Translations under genes and position numbers: made by a program
Shown here: positions 1 to 12,565 of the stretch, piece by piece
Layout: each line of letters begins with the position of its first letter
Numbering within the stretch: the stretch's first letter is position 1
Notes under the pieces: model-generated
What the model saw: the letters and a program-made list of their open reading frames with translations, nothing else
Databases searched by the model: none
Told to the model about the DNA's origin: nothing
Assembly (NCBI RefSeq): GCF_014805625.2
Contig: NW_023998416.1
Coordinates: forward strand, 11,064,976 to 11,128,975
Source: Glossina fuscipes
Taxonomy: Eukaryota; Arthropoda; Insecta; Diptera; Glossinidae
Length of the DNA: 64,000 nucleotides
Reading direction: 5' to 3'

Positions 1-3000
1 CCTATAAATTATTTTTCACATACGTTTATAGCACTGTAAGATAATTATACTTGTTAAACTTCATCTGTCTCTGCTGGTGTAAAACTCATACGCTTAACGC
101 AAGTGTGTGTAATAAAGCTTTGGCCAATCGTTTGCCTCTCTCTCTCTGTCTCTCTCTCTTTTGTAAGCCTCATTGACTGGTGCGGATATTTTCGCAGATG
201 CAAAGCTAGAGAGAAATAAAACATGACTAACATATTCTGCATTAAATGCTTTCGCAAGTTCTAATTAATCGACTCCCTAATGAAACTGAATAAAGCATAT
301 GCTTATTTGTTGAACAACTTATATTTTTTGTTACTACATATATTGTTATTATTATTTTTAATTAAAAACAAGCAAAAGATACTTACGGCCACATTGCGCG
401 AAGTCTAGCACATATTCTCCACCTAAGGCGTATACACGATAAAGAACTAAGCCATGTCTTCGTTCGAACTGAAAATGTTTGTTTACTTGTTTGTAAGAAA
501 TAGGATATAACACATTCAAGTAAGATTATATAGTTAACTTGCTTCATGGCTGTTGAACTGTATTTGAAAATTAAAGTTTAAAAAAATTCTTTATACGGAA
601 ATACTTTACGATTTTTATTATTTAAGATTTTTTTTCGTGTTTTTAAAAGCAAGGAGCGTATGATTTATTATTGAAATAAATCTCTGACTATTAATCAATA
701 ATGTGCAGAATTCCACCTTTTTACGACCTGAACTGTTCTTAAGCAGATTTTGAGTAGAGTGAGAAACTTGACCGCATCGATACAATATCTTTCCTGTGCG
801 AAAAAAAACTAATGAATTTCAATTGCCTAAAGCGGTAGATGCAATAAATGCCGTAAAAAGTTTATTTGCTTTGAGCGCATCTAGACTAACGCCTATTCAA
901 ATATATAAACAAAAAAAATACTGAATGAAAAATTATCGCAAAAATATATTGCGATAATCCGCACGAGTAGCTGAGTAGCTAAACGTTTACGACTAACAAG
1001 AAAGCCGAAAAAAAATTAAACCTCAAATGCATGCAAATCGAAAAAACAAAGGCTCAGCAGAAAACTTACACCAATTACTTCATAGAAGAAATACAAGAAT
1101 TACAAGAAGTTTTGAATTTTTTTCGTTATCAATAAAACCTACACCAATTATTTCATAGAGCGATATAAAAAATTTTGAGTTTTCAATATGGGGATGAGTT
1201 TATAATTTATATTAACCGTTAGCCTTTAAATCCATACTTTATAAGTTTATTTAGAAAATATATAGAACATAAACAAATACATGTATGTTGCAATTACTAC
1301 AATTTAACAATGCTGCAGCCGTCTCAATGAAACTGTGTTTTACGGGCTGTCAAAATATGTTTTTCCTAAACGAATGAATACGAAAGTGAAAGCTACCTTT
1401 CAGTTGCCTGATTACCCCTAATTTGATTGTAAAACTTTATATGAAGTTGACCATATAATCATACAAAGAGAATACTTTGCATAATGTGCGATGCGTTCAT
1501 TGTATTCAGTACTTTATTGATGAACAACAAAGAGAATACATTGTTTCGCATATACAATCTCTCGTATTGAACCCCACCTATCTTTCAATGAAACGAAACG
1601 TTTATTAACATTTTACAATCCTTGACGGTACGTTTATAAGCAATGCCTAAAACTATGCATGACTCTCGTGATAACACAGAGCTAAAAGGCAAGCTTTTAA
1701 AGAGCGAAATTTACAACAATTCCAAGTTGCCAACGTAGAATGGTGCGTTATATTTAAATGGAATTTGGACTTGCAGGAAATGTGGAAAAACGGTTACATA
1801 ATAATAAAACACTATATACAAACTGAAATTAGCTAAGTGTGTCAGAGGGGCAACGTCGTAAGACTGCATTCCTCTTGCCACTAATGGTCATACAAAACAA
1901 AACGATAAACAATTTATATCTGCGGCGGTCCGAATTGTGGACTTAAACGAGCGCCAGTCTTTCAAGAAAGATTGTGCTAAACTTTGCGTCTTGAGTGATA
2001 TCCTCTTACTCTTACAAATTGATATATATACTTGTCTTGTTATATATAATTTTTAAATACATCTTTAAAAAATCCTTACTTTCCCGTAAACAATTATTTA
2101 TATATCGCCATAAATATGCGGTTCATTCAATGTTTTCTTCAAAATAATCCAAATTTCATTCTATTTTAAGCAATGTCAACTTTCTGGGCTGTAAATATAT
2201 TTATAACACATATATATATATATATAATCCATATGATTTTTATATACTATCACCATCCGAACGAAATGCGTCAAAATTTCATATCTTCCGACTATTAGCT
2301 TACAAGCTATAATTCGTTGAGTGATGCTACGCAGGACATTCATATTTTCCATTGTTTTGCACAAAAGACGTAGCATCAATAGTGATCCTACATCATCATC
2401 TTACGTCATATATCGTGTGTGTGTTGCAAACATATGCAGGTGTCCCTTGCTTAACACGGAAATTGTCAAACACGGTTTTGATATAACACGGTAGAAAATT
2501 GTTGAATATTATAACACGGCTTCGGGACAAAACGATTTCAAACAATCGAATAAGTGCGTTTTTTGAATTAATTCGAAAATGAATTCTGTTCTATCGTTAA
2601 TAATAGAAGTTTCAACCAAAACGCACTTTGAAAAACTACAAATAGATATTTTCATTTTCTGTGATTTATCATAGTGTTGCATTTCATATTTTTTCTTTTT
2701 CATGAAAGCTTTACTTACTTTTGCATCCTCATGTACGTTAGGAACGAAATTTCGTATTAAAATTTTCATCATAATGTTTCATACCTTAACACTTCGTTTC
2801 GATACTACACGGTACACATTGCATTGACTTGTCATTATTTCAAGCTATCTTATGCAATAATAAAAATGTAATAATAAATTTTCGACGCAACACCATGCAC
2901 TTGTTTTTTATTTGTATTATGTCCAAGTTGAAATTATGTTATCCTATATGATAAAGGCATTTATTGAAAAAAATTGGTAAAATATATATTAATCAAAATA

Positions 3001-3480
3001 TTTTCCATCATTTTGTACATCATTTTACTAAAACTTTAGCCACATGGCGATATCATGTCGGAAGAACTTGTATGGGTTAGGCAACATCGACCCATCTTCG
3101 CATTTTTTCAACTTTGCGGAATTACGTACCAGCCGTGCTATGCTGCATCGATCAGAACAAGTGTTATTCAGAAGGCACCGTGTCTGTGTGCGTTGAGTGT
3201 GGCAGAATTTTCTATTTAAGCTGCAACAGTGTATCCTTGACATCTTTTGCAACAAGTGGCCAAAAAATGACATTTTCAGTCAATTCGTGTCGAAACTTTT
3301 AAACCGTCGGAACTAAAACCGACAATTGGGATATGATGAAGCAGCATGACCATAACGTATTTGGTGGACTGTAGCATCAGATTTCTTCAAATGTAATTTC
3401 GGGCGCTCTTTGCGGTTAGCGTCTGCATGCACCGAATAAATCAATAGGAATGCAAGATCAAAATTTAACAGTTATGTGCA
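1..3480. other. Gene-free AT-rich sequence
   Basis: I see no supported gene here. The stretch holds a (CT)n run at 136-159, a perfect 10-bp-stem hairpin at 932-958, a near-identical 19-bp direct repeat (1067-1085 and 1140-1158, one mismatch) and a (TA)n run at 2210-2226. Opposing short open frames around 3028-3302 have no recognisable domain. The right end leads into the Tc1 relic. Confidence 0.6.
932..958. repeat. Perfect 10-bp inverted repeat (hairpin)
   Basis: ATTATCGCAA at 932-941 is the exact reverse complement of TTGCGATAAT at 949-958, with a 7-nt loop. No gene is adjacent. The stem is too short for a typical microRNA precursor. Confidence 0.6.
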
Positions 3481-3508
3481 CTAATACTTCCCGCATTATA
3501 ATTTTAGC

Positions 3509-4004
3509 AAAGCGAGATCCCTTCAAGCCGTCTAGAGCAATTTTCAACGAAATTGGGAATGTTGTGTAGCTCGGAAGGCTCCCTTACTCAGGGAAATTAA
3601 TTTGGAGAAGAGGACAGATTTTGCTTTAGCCCACAAAATACACAAACTCTGGAAACTGTAATGTTACGGCATTCCAAATGAAATAAGCCCCTGCTATGGA
3701 AATTGCACTAGGATTGTGGTCCAATTTAGTGAAAGCGTGTTTCCGAGAATATAACTTGAATGTCACTGAATGCCCAAGTCAGTCTGCTCGTCTCAATCCT
3801 ATTGAGAATGTTTAGGGAGGACTAAAGCGCCTTGTGTCTCGTAGTAATAAAACAGAATTGTGGTAATGTATTCAAAAAGTATGGTATAATTTCCCAGTAG
3901 AGATCTGCGATAATGATTCTCATCCATGGCTACAAAAAAAGAAGCTGTCCTTAAAAACCATAATGAATATACGGGCTATTGACTGTTTCAATTGGGGTCT
4001 ATAA
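3509..4004 (+). mobile_element. Decayed Tc1-like transposase relic
   Basis: Two blocks read as pieces of a Tc1-family (IS630/Tc1/mariner) DDE transposase. The block at 3509-3658 gives a helix-turn-helix end followed by VARKAPLLREINLEKRTDF, matching the family's VARKKPLLTKKNxKARLxFA segment. The block at 3729-4004 gives NVTECPSQSARLNPIENV and, further on, LKRLVSRSNKTELW, matching WPSQSPDLNPIENLW...LK, which carries the third catalytic acid. The blocks are in different frames, contain in-frame stops, and lack the central part with the first two catalytic Asp residues. It therefore cannot encode an active enzyme. Inverted repeats at the ends were not identified. Confidence 0.85.
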
Positions 4005-4599
4005 AAATGATTGCCTCTGAGTACTGAATATTTTGCATTATGTTTCCGGCTCCATATATACACCTATTTAGCAATGGGATCCTATCAGAACAACGAAAAT
4101 TTTCGTTTTAAAATAACCGGTTAAAAGCAAAATCTTATAATTCAGATACCGTTCAAGACTGAACAGCCATGTATAGATATTAAGGAACAAGTTCGGATTA
4201 AGAACATTTTAGCAAAGTGGTCTATTAAGTACCCCACCACTCTAACCTACACCTTCGCCCAATACATTTATTCACATTTATGCTAATACAACATCAAGAC
4301 TTGCACATTATTTCGTGCATTGCCATGAAACGAGAAATCGTTTCATGCGGTGGTACTCAACACATAGACGGGTACGGGATCCATATTCAGTAAAATTGAT
4401 TTCTACGTCAATTTACCATTTTGAACTAACTTTTAGCATAAAATATTAAAAAATCATAATCTTTTACTATACACAGATTCGCTTTTGGCAGCAACATGTA
4501 CGTGAAAGAGTGCTCACAAAATTGCCCCAACCGAATCAAATTTTTCGTACCAACTTAGAATGTGCAAATATTACTTCAGAGCATGTTTTGTCGAGAAAC

Positions 4600-4890
4600 T
4601 TTAAAAATTGCCATTTTTTTCCATATAAGGACTTCGAAAATAGGGTTTTATATGAGGAGAGATCGACAAAGTGGACCAAACCAAACTATCTCCAATACCG
4701 TTCGCCCATAAACCAAATTCCACAGAAATATCTTAAAAATTGCGACTTGCAAACTTACATGGACGGGCATAACACAGACAGACGAGCTTAGATCGATTAA
4801 AAAGTGGATTCTGATCGGTATAATAAAAGATAGATCTATCTGAAGCCCTTACGCATGTTATATGCGTCCCCATCGGCTTAATACACCCTG
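4600..4890 (+). repeat. Degenerate interspersed repeat, copy 1
   Basis: This contains the blocks CCATATAAGGACTTCGAAAA, GACAAAGTGGACC, ATATCTTAAAAATTGC and ACAGACAGACGAGCTTAGAT. These align, in order, with the reverse complement of the copy near 16370-16720. I recognise GACAGACAGAC...TAGATCGA followed by GATTCTGATC as a motif that recurs in fly noncoding DNA; that is memory, not a search. The 93-aa open frame here is incidental. Confidence 0.6.
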
Positions 4891-5012
4891 TACCACAAGC
4901 TGTGTGTAAGTTATAATAAACCCACGTTACAAATTTTAATTCAACGCATCCTGTATCATAAATGGTGTAAAGTGTAATAACCCCAGTTTACAAATTTTAA
5001 TTTAAAGTTAAC
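4887..5012. repeat. Two-copy tandem repeat, 63-bp period
   Basis: Two diverged copies lie head to tail, 4887-4949 and 4950-5012. Both start CCTGTA and share TACAAATTTTAATT at equivalent positions. The pair follows the interspersed repeat directly and lies about 330 bp upstream of the His-rich gene promoter. Confidence 0.6.
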
Positions 5013-5345
5013 CCTTTATTTTATACTCGTGATATAAAAATCAAGTAATTATTTCTTTTATATTTCCTATTGCTTTAGCCCAAATTTTATAACAGAGCAG
5101 AACAACTGGTAAAAAAGCAACAAGAATAAAAAAAAATCCAGTTTTTAAAACCGTTACTTTTTGTATGCAGTATAATATTTAAGGTATTAAACTTTAATAT
5201 TTAACAAATATTTGTTGAACAATTAAAAACAATTGAACTTATTTTTTCGTTTTAACCAGTAATTTATGAATAATATGCAAACATTTCAAGTTTCTTCTCA
5301 ATTATATAGAGAAAGTGAAGATTCTGACTGCAAGCAAAATTTAAG

Positions 5346-5390
5346 TATAAAAGCCGGGACGCTCAAGAGTTTGTTAAGCAGTTTTCAGTA
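5346..5390 (+). promoter_or_regulatory. TATA box and initiator of the His-rich gene
   Basis: TATAAAAG lies at 5346-5353 and an insect initiator TTCAGTA at 5384-5390, with A(+1) at 5387. The spacing from the first T of the TATA to +1 is 41 bp, longer than the usual 30-34 bp, so actual initiation may fall slightly upstream. If +1 is 5387, the 5' leader is 26 nt. Confidence 0.7.
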
Positions 5391-5412
5391 ACGCAAATCA
5401 AACAAAGTCAAA

Positions 5413-5709
5413 ATGAAATTCTTAGCTGTCGCTTGTTTCTTACTTGTCGCCGTTGTCGCTATCAGCGCTGACCAACATGACTACGATCATGGTCATCATG
5501 ATAGTGGACATGGACATTATGAACATCATGGCCATGACAGTGGACACGCCAGCCACGGCACTCAACACGATAGCCATGGTCAAGGCAATGAAGAAAGCCG
5601 TCAATACGGCGGCCACCATGGCCACCACGGCCACCACGGCCACCAGGGCCACCATCAGGGTCACCACGAACATTACCACGGTCATCATCATCACAGCCAT
5701 TACTATTAA
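5413..5709 (+). CDS. Small secreted histidine-rich protein (98 aa)
   Basis: Single-exon gene. Residues 1-19 form a clear signal peptide (MKFLAVACFLLVAVVAISA), with probable cleavage before DQ. The mature part is dominated by His, Gly, Asp and Ser: an N-terminal HDYDHGHHDSGHGHYEHHG stretch, then GHHGHHGHHGHQGHHQGHH repeats, and a C-terminal HHHHSHYY. No enzymatic domain is present. Such proteins could bind metal ions or be cuticular or antimicrobial; that is inference from composition only. ATG 5413 is chosen because it follows the TATA/initiator with a CAAAATG context typical of flies. A poly(A) signal lies 82 bp past the stop. The GHH repeat is shared with the minus-strand gene at 17563-17928, suggesting a related family. 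I do not recognise a named ortholog. Confidence 0.9.
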   Translation: MKFLAVACFLLVAVVAISADQHDYDHGHHDSGHGHYEHHGHDSGHASHGTQHDSHGQGNEESRQYGGHHGHHGHHGHQGHHQGHHEHYHGHHHHSHYY

Positions 5710-5791
5710 ACGTGCAAAGATTAATAATTCGTCAAAATGTCTTATCGCTGGCGTTCAAGGAGATGAATACTAACTGATTTCTATTGTACTA

Positions 5792-5801
5792 AATAAATAA
5801 A
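5792..5801 (+). promoter_or_regulatory. Poly(A) signals of the His-rich gene
   Basis: Overlapping AATAAA hexamers lie at 5792-5797 and 5796-5801, 82 bp past the stop codon, followed by A/T-rich sequence. Confidence 0.7.
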
Positions 5802-6409
5802 AAAACGTTTCATAAATCTATTGTAAAATATTTACAAAATAATAAAAAAAAATTAAATTAGCAAAAATAATTGGAATTTTTATTACTCTATCTATACTCC
5901 TTACTCGTAGGTAGGCAACTAATTCCCAATTCTTCCCAGTTTTTTATTTCAACTTTTTACTTATTGTCGAACAATGGTGCTGTGCTTAGAGTTTCTTCAT
6001 TATAGACTTTGTTTAATACTTGGAGCAATTTTTCCGTCTTGGGCTGCATCGGAAGTTGTCAACAAAGGCATTTACATATAAACTATTGAAGGATGACTTG
6101 CACTTCCCAGTCATACAATTCAGCGCCTATCAAACTTTATATATGTCATACACTAAGCGAATAGCGACTAGCGCGAAATTTAAACGAATTTGTCGGTGGC
6201 CATCAAGGCACTTTAATCTTACATTAGAATTGCTTAGCAAAGCAATTTAAATTTTCTATTACACAAACTCTACCCCTATTATTAACAAGTGATTTTTATA
6301 TTTTCGCATGAGTTAGTTTGTATTAAGGATTTTCCTATAAACGAATTCTATGGTTTTGCATGTTTTTTAATAAAAACACTGTTGAGGGACACGTCCTACA
6401 GCTATTCAC

Positions 6410-6620
6410 ATAGTGGCTTTTCGAAATAAGGCTTTATATGGCAAGTGTTTCAATCCAAAGCGTTTTCAACAAAGTTCGTCCTTGGGGCACAGTGTACCCA
6501 CAGTGTTGATGGAAATTTTTCAAAAATTGCGACCTGCAGGTTGAAGACAAAAAAACAAAATGAACGGACGGACAGACAGACAGAGAGACAGGCGGCGTAG
6601 TGATTATCTGAATGGATGGG
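6410..6620 (+). repeat. Degenerate interspersed repeat, copy 2
   Basis: AATAAGGCTTTATATGGCAA, CAAAAATTGCGACCTGCAGG and GGACGGACAGACAGACAGAG occur in the same order and orientation as in the 4600-4890 copy. The minus-strand 75-aa open frame across it is incidental. Confidence 0.55.
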
Positions 6621-7634
6621 TGCAGTAAAATGCGTGTCTATCTCAAACACTTCTTGATATTGCAAACATCCGCACAAACAAGGACATTTATTTTAAGATG
6701 GAGAAAAAGTTTTTTCCTGTGTCACTACGCTCGGGATCCTTAAGATTTTATTGCATACTTAATATGCGAAAATTCATTTCAATTCCTTTGCAAACGCCAC
6801 CAAGTTTTATGCATAGTCACATGAAAATGACTCGGAGAAATATATATCTTTCACGCTTCTATTCATGTAAATCTATATAACACATTTTTTACATTTTAAT
6901 CCATTACTCACATTATATACATTCTCTTTTCTTAATGCTTTTCCTTTCACACCCATATCGAAAGGATTGTCAAGGAAAAGATAATCCGCTACCTCGGCCT
7001 GAGACGTAAGCAAACTAAAAAAAAAAAAAAACTTAGAACACTACTTCTTTTTGCATTAGCAGAGTAGTTTTTCTATTTGCAAAACTAAATCCAAGCCAAA
7101 GTAAAAAGGGATTGCACAAGCTGCACCACACTTCAATCTTTGGATATACGCAACATTATGCCTAATCAAAGGACAATTTGTCAAACGATTTTTGCTCTAA
7201 AGTTTTATGTTATATCTTAAAAGAAAATATCACGTGGCTTGCAAAACATTCCTGCAGTGCATGACTGTACGAATAAAGCTGGTAACGCCAACTAGCATTT
7301 CCGTTCGTCATCAAAACTAATGGGTCCAAAGCCACATCAACCTTAATAAGTGATTAGATTTGAAAGCAATTAAGGAAAAAACCCTGAAATCAGTAAAAAC
7401 CAACTTGTAAGATTTCTTATATTTTGTATATTTAGTTAAATATCACATACAGTTTGTCTTTTCACTTTTTTTTTGCTGATGTATGCTCATTTGCTATTAA
7501 TGCCCTAGTGGTTGTGGGTTATAACTTTGAGATAAGTGTGTTTATAGTTTGGCTGAAGTTGTATGTGTGTAGGTGAATTTTCGTCCGTGGAAATAAATAA
7601 ACTAATAGATATGAGATGTCTTAACGCTTAATGC

Positions 7635-7835
7635 TTATGACTTCCGATTTTCACGAGTGTTTAATTTTAGAAAGCGACAGATGGAGATAAAGCCCAAGAA
7701 AATCATATCCATTACAAAGGCGACGATAAGATATTCTCCGTCTAAAGTCACGATTGGAATGTAATACATTTTCTCAGTACCCTTAACTTTATCAAAGAGT
7801 CCATTGGGACCATCTGTGCACCCACTTACACACAA
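7635..7835 (-). other. Orphan open frame, possibly an exon fragment
   Basis: A minus-strand frame ends in a TAA and reads, in part, MYYIPIVTLDGEYLIVAFVM followed by DMIFLGFISICRF. This is a hydrophobic stretch that could be a membrane segment, with a basic tail. It lacks an ATG at its 5' end; the first ATG would give about 44 residues. A possible splice acceptor (TTTGTGTGTAAG) lies just upstream. I recognise no family and no poly(A) signal lies close by. It may be chance. Confidence 0.2.
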
Positions 7836-8787
7836 ATATATAAGAGATGCAATGCCGCTTGGTACTTGTTACAATATCTTCTTGTTGTTGCTATTATTAG
7901 CATTAATGCTGTCATGATTTGTTATTAATTAAATCAATCATAGTCTCACACTGATTAAGAATATATGTGAATCTCAAGTTCCTACATCTGGAATGACAGG
8001 TACACGTCCTACTCCTGCTGTGAGAAAAGAAAAAAAAAAAAAAATTAAATGCAGAATGTTATGGAATTATTTAATAGCGAATTTTATCTTGCTTATCTCG
8101 AAAAAGGTTGTTTGCCTTTTGAACCGGTTTGTAGTCATATATGTGTTAAAATGCATGTTTTATTACGAACCAGAAGATATACAAAATAAATTAAAACATA
8201 TTTGGGGTATTAAGTAAGAATATCTTTACGCGCTTCGCATCGAATATTAAATACCCAACGTTGTAAATCCACCATAACGACTGGCAATATTTGAACAAAA
8301 TGCAGATCGATATGCAGCATAAAAATCTCAAGAAAATACGATAAATATTTCAATATTTCGCCATTGTTTCAGTTTTTAAGCTTCAGTTCAGTTTCAAGCT
8401 TAACACCTTGGACTTGTTAATCATCATTTCTATTAAGAATGATTGTCGAATTGACTTTAGTCAATTTATACTAGCAAAAATGTTCACAGTTGATTATAGT
8501 TCTGAAAGGTATTTATTAGTATTATAAAACTGGTTCACTCATTTCCGAAATTAATCCATTCCTATTCTTTGAAAAATTTGTGAATAGATGATCTTAGTAT
8601 TACTTTCACATCACTGCATTTACAATCACTACAGAATATTCAGCGCATTATGCAGTGCAGTTCAATCACAACCTATCTATTTGACATCCAGCAGCTTTAA
8701 AAAGCTTTCATCCGCACAATAAGATATATGTATATGCATCATGCATTCTTAATATGAATCGATATTGCTGTATCAGTTTGAAATAAA

Positions 8788-9215
8788 AGGAATATGAATA
8801 TGAGAAGAAATATCAACATGAAAATGAATATGAACAAGAATATGAACTATGAAATATAAATATAAATATATATATGATGAATGTGAATAGATGTATAAAT
8901 ATGAGTATGAACATGAATACGACTATCAATATGAATATGAATATGACTATCTACTGAATATGAATATCTAATGAATATAAATATTAGTGTGAATATGAGC
9001 ATGAATATTAATATGAATATGAGTATGAATATGATATGAATACGAATATGAATTCGACTATGAATATGATATGAATACGAATTCGACTATGAATATGAAT
9101 ATGACTATCTACTGAACATGAATATCTAATATATATGAATCTGAGTATCTAATGAATGTGAAAAGAACACAAATATAGATATGAATATGAATATAAATAC
9201 GAACATAAATGCATA
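8788..9215. repeat. Degenerate hexanucleotide satellite (GAATAT)n
   Basis: About 430 bp of imperfect tandem GAATAT/GAATAA/GAACAT hexamers, with interruptions such as GACTATCTACTGAATATGAA repeated within it. It is a purine-skewed minisatellite-like array. It shows no unique spacers and is not a CRISPR. Confidence 0.85.
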
Positions 9216-12200
9216 TATTGAATTTGCACAAACAATCCGAAATTTTCGCACTATACATATTATTTATTAAGAAAAGGTGAAAAATATTATACAATATTGT
9301 TACACTATTTTTAGCGCATTCCTTATTCTCTTCAGTTAAAACTCGATGCACCGTTCAAATTTTCAGGTACAACACTTGTTGCGAAAGATGACAGTATTTA
9401 TAAGCAACGCGTTCTCTTCACCACAATCGCTCGCTAATATGATCGACAAATGTATATTGTGCGAGAATTATCAACTTAATAATGCTAGTAAATGATATTC
9501 GTAAAGTCTTGTACATATGCAAATATTACATGATTTATCTGTCGCTTGGTCAAGGTGATAATTGATTAGTGAAGCATAGAGTTACTGTGTGAAGACTTCC
9601 ACAAATGACTTCGATCTGCGTATAGTTAAAAATGGATTGGTTTATTATTATTTTAATAAATTCTAGAAATAAAATTTGGAATAAGTGTTTCTTTGGAAAA
9701 AAAAACAATCCCTAGACTCTCAAATATTATTTCTCGTTCACTTGTAATCTTTCGATTTGCAAAGAGCAATACAAAATAATCGAGTTAACTAATATCTTGT
9801 TTTGGGGATATTGAACTTTTGCCAAGCCAAAACATACGAAGACTGCAGCCATATACAAGAAGAATGCAACAGTTACAGGAAGTTAAGTGCAAAAAAGTCG
9901 AAAAAGAAAAAAGAAAAGAATACCAAATGAAAAGAAAATCTGCTCCAGCTCTACTGTTTGTCTTATGTTCAACAATATTGCATAGTGTCCATATGCTTTG
10001 TGTTGCAGACAGATGCATACGCATATATATAAAGAAAAGGAAGTCAATGTCAATGCTATTGCCATTCTACCCCCTGTGTTCTTTTCTGTCTGTTTATGCT
10101 GTAACAACGTTGAGCGTTGAGCACAATAAGCTTTACATTGTAATGTTTTTTTCCTTTTGTTTTCTTTGGTAATATTTCTGAAAATGAAAAGAAGAAAATA
10201 AATAAAGTTACTGTTATGTACGCTTTGATATGAAATGCATTTGCATGCAATGCATGCAACATGTGTTCCGTAAAGCGTTTTTGCTTTTCATACGTTTTTC
10301 ATTCAGATGATGCTGAAGCAATCAACATGAAAACTCGCAGATTAAATATGCAAGCACAAGTTGCTGCAAGATAAATATAATCAAGGAAATGAGAAGAGAA
10401 GGAGGTTTACACAGTGATATATGAACTATTATATTTTTCATACACAGCAAGCATACGAGTATACTAAATAATAATGTTGCATTTGTAACAGTCACGAATT
10501 TCATATCATTCCCACCTGATACTTTATACATTATTCAGCCTTTGCCGTTACGCCGTTTATTCAGACTGAATAAATCTACGTAATTTATTTTTAATCGGGC
10601 GGAGATAAAAATTCGACTCAATCTTATTTGCCTGACTTTCTCAGAACCTTTTAAATTAGGACCACAGACTAGATTTGAAAACCATAATTAGTTTAAAGGC
10701 ACAATTTACATACATACATTACTGAAGTACAGCCACTGCAAAATTGGAAAAGCGATAAGAAAATTTAAAATTCCTTGATGACCTTAGATCAATTTAAAAT
10801 ATAGCAAAAATGTTTAGAAAATCCTAGGACAGAATATATTGTAGTGGCAGCCAAGATTCGCTTCGAAATGAATAGTTTTTTATGACTTCTTCGTTCTTAT
10901 TCTTATTCGGATTCCTTTTGCTTCTCTTCTTTTTTTTTTTTTTTTTGTGCGTGTCATAAGAAATATTTATGTAATCAGTAGCAGTACACAAGCCATTTAT
11001 ATAAATGAGCGAATTTTAAAGTTTCTTCTTTTTTTTGCCGCAATCTCTCTCGTTAAAAGAACGGAAGTTGTCAAGAAATGACGGAAACTAAATAACGCCT
11101 AAGTTTGTTATGTTTTCGCTACTAAAGTCATTCTCGTTCTTTTTGCATTTCCAAATAATTTTATACGAAATATTCAAAACAACAATAAAAAAAAAAAAAA
11201 AAAAAAAGCGAACGAATATTTTAAACGATTCACGTTGCGTTTCTAACCTTAGGGCTTGGAAAGTTAATATAGAACGAAATGACTGCTCTTTGCTTGCTGG
11301 TGAGAGTCTCTTATGATAATTGTAATTGCAATAGTTATATTAAATGGCATGAATTTTTTCTTTTAAACATTTCCTAGATTCACATTCGAAAGGATATTTA
11401 CTGGCAGAGGTAGAAATGAAAAAGTTTTCTAGTTATATATTAAAAAATGTTTTATAAATTTTTAATTAAATGAGAGAAAAGTTTAAAGCGGATCAAACTT
11501 TTTAAATATATAGAACTATATAGAACTATATTTAAAAACTACACTCATCCCTTTTTTTATGATTTTCTTTTACACAATTTTTTTAATTCTATCATGAATC
11601 CGAAAAACAATTTTTTCTTAATTCTAATTTTGACAGTGTCTCACAGAAACTTATGTATACAACAACAAAATACCTTTGAAGAAATCCTGAGATTAGAAGT
11701 CAGTCGGCATATGCCCACATATCTGTCTTAGTGCCTTTTTCTACGAACAAATTTCTTCATTCGAATCAAATCCAACGATTGGACTGAACATAACTGACAA
11801 ACACATTTATGGCTGGCAATATTTTTCACTTCATTCGCAATAAGCGTACACGCCTGTTAACAAGTAGCAATGAATACTTGGGACGTTGTTTTTATTCTTA
11901 ATTTCAATTTCCATTTTCATATGTTGTATATACTTATGTACTAGATTTTCACTGCACACCAATTTCAATTTGTTTTTTGCTATAGCAATGAATGATTTTT
12001 GTTTTGCAATTATGTAATATGGAGTTCACTATTACTTTTTTTGCACGGTTTCTTGGGAAAATATTTACATTTTTTTCATGTTACACGATTTTTTTTTTTT
12101 AAGCTATGGAACATAACATCCGATTTACCACATGTATGCATGCATTTTTTTACACGATTTTTTTTTTTTTTTTTGCAAGGATTTCTAAGAAATGCATCTA

Positions 12201-12560
12201 TCATGCGAAAATAGAGCTGGGTGCACATGTAATGTACATACAAAACTAGGGATGTAATATCAGTGCCATAAGTGTGATATGAAACGGTGTTGACAGCCAG
12301 AATTTTAAAACTGAGTTTTTCAAGTGATAAGCCTTTTCTCTCTTTCATTGCTTTGAGGTCGTTTAGTTACTAACTACTATAAACTTTTCCTACGTGTAAA
12401 GGAAAAATTTGTTATTATATATAAGACAGCTAAGAAAATTGGTCAGCAATTTCCCTACACAATTAGGGAAGCATATCACACAATCACTATGATTACAAAG
12501 GCATATGCATGCGGTTTCTTCAAGCCGCCAGTATACTCTGTTCTTTAAACGAATTGACTT
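9216..12560. other. Gene-free AT-rich sequence
   Basis: No supported gene. It holds a near-palindrome TTGCATGCAATGCATGCAA (10241-10259), a T17 run (10930-10946), a long A run near 11187 and a duplicated TATAGAACTA motif near 11510. The 117-aa open frame at 9819-10172 has no recognisable features. Confidence 0.5.
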
Positions 12561-12565
12561 GATTT

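Larger units (their letters stand above)
5810..8780. other. Gene-free stretch with one repeat copy
   Basis: No supported gene. It holds an interspersed repeat copy (6410-6620), A-rich runs near 7018 and 8030, and one weak minus-strand open frame (7635-7835) listed separately. Confidence 0.5.

Noticed and set aside
5440..5773. Open frames of 86 aa (minus) and 109 aa (plus) overlapping the His-rich gene
   Set aside because: They are frame shadows of CAC/GGC-rich tandem codons, giving Met/Val/Thr/Ala low-complexity with no start context.
8788..9215. CRISPR-like array
   Set aside because: It is a hexamer satellite without spacers, in a eukaryotic context.
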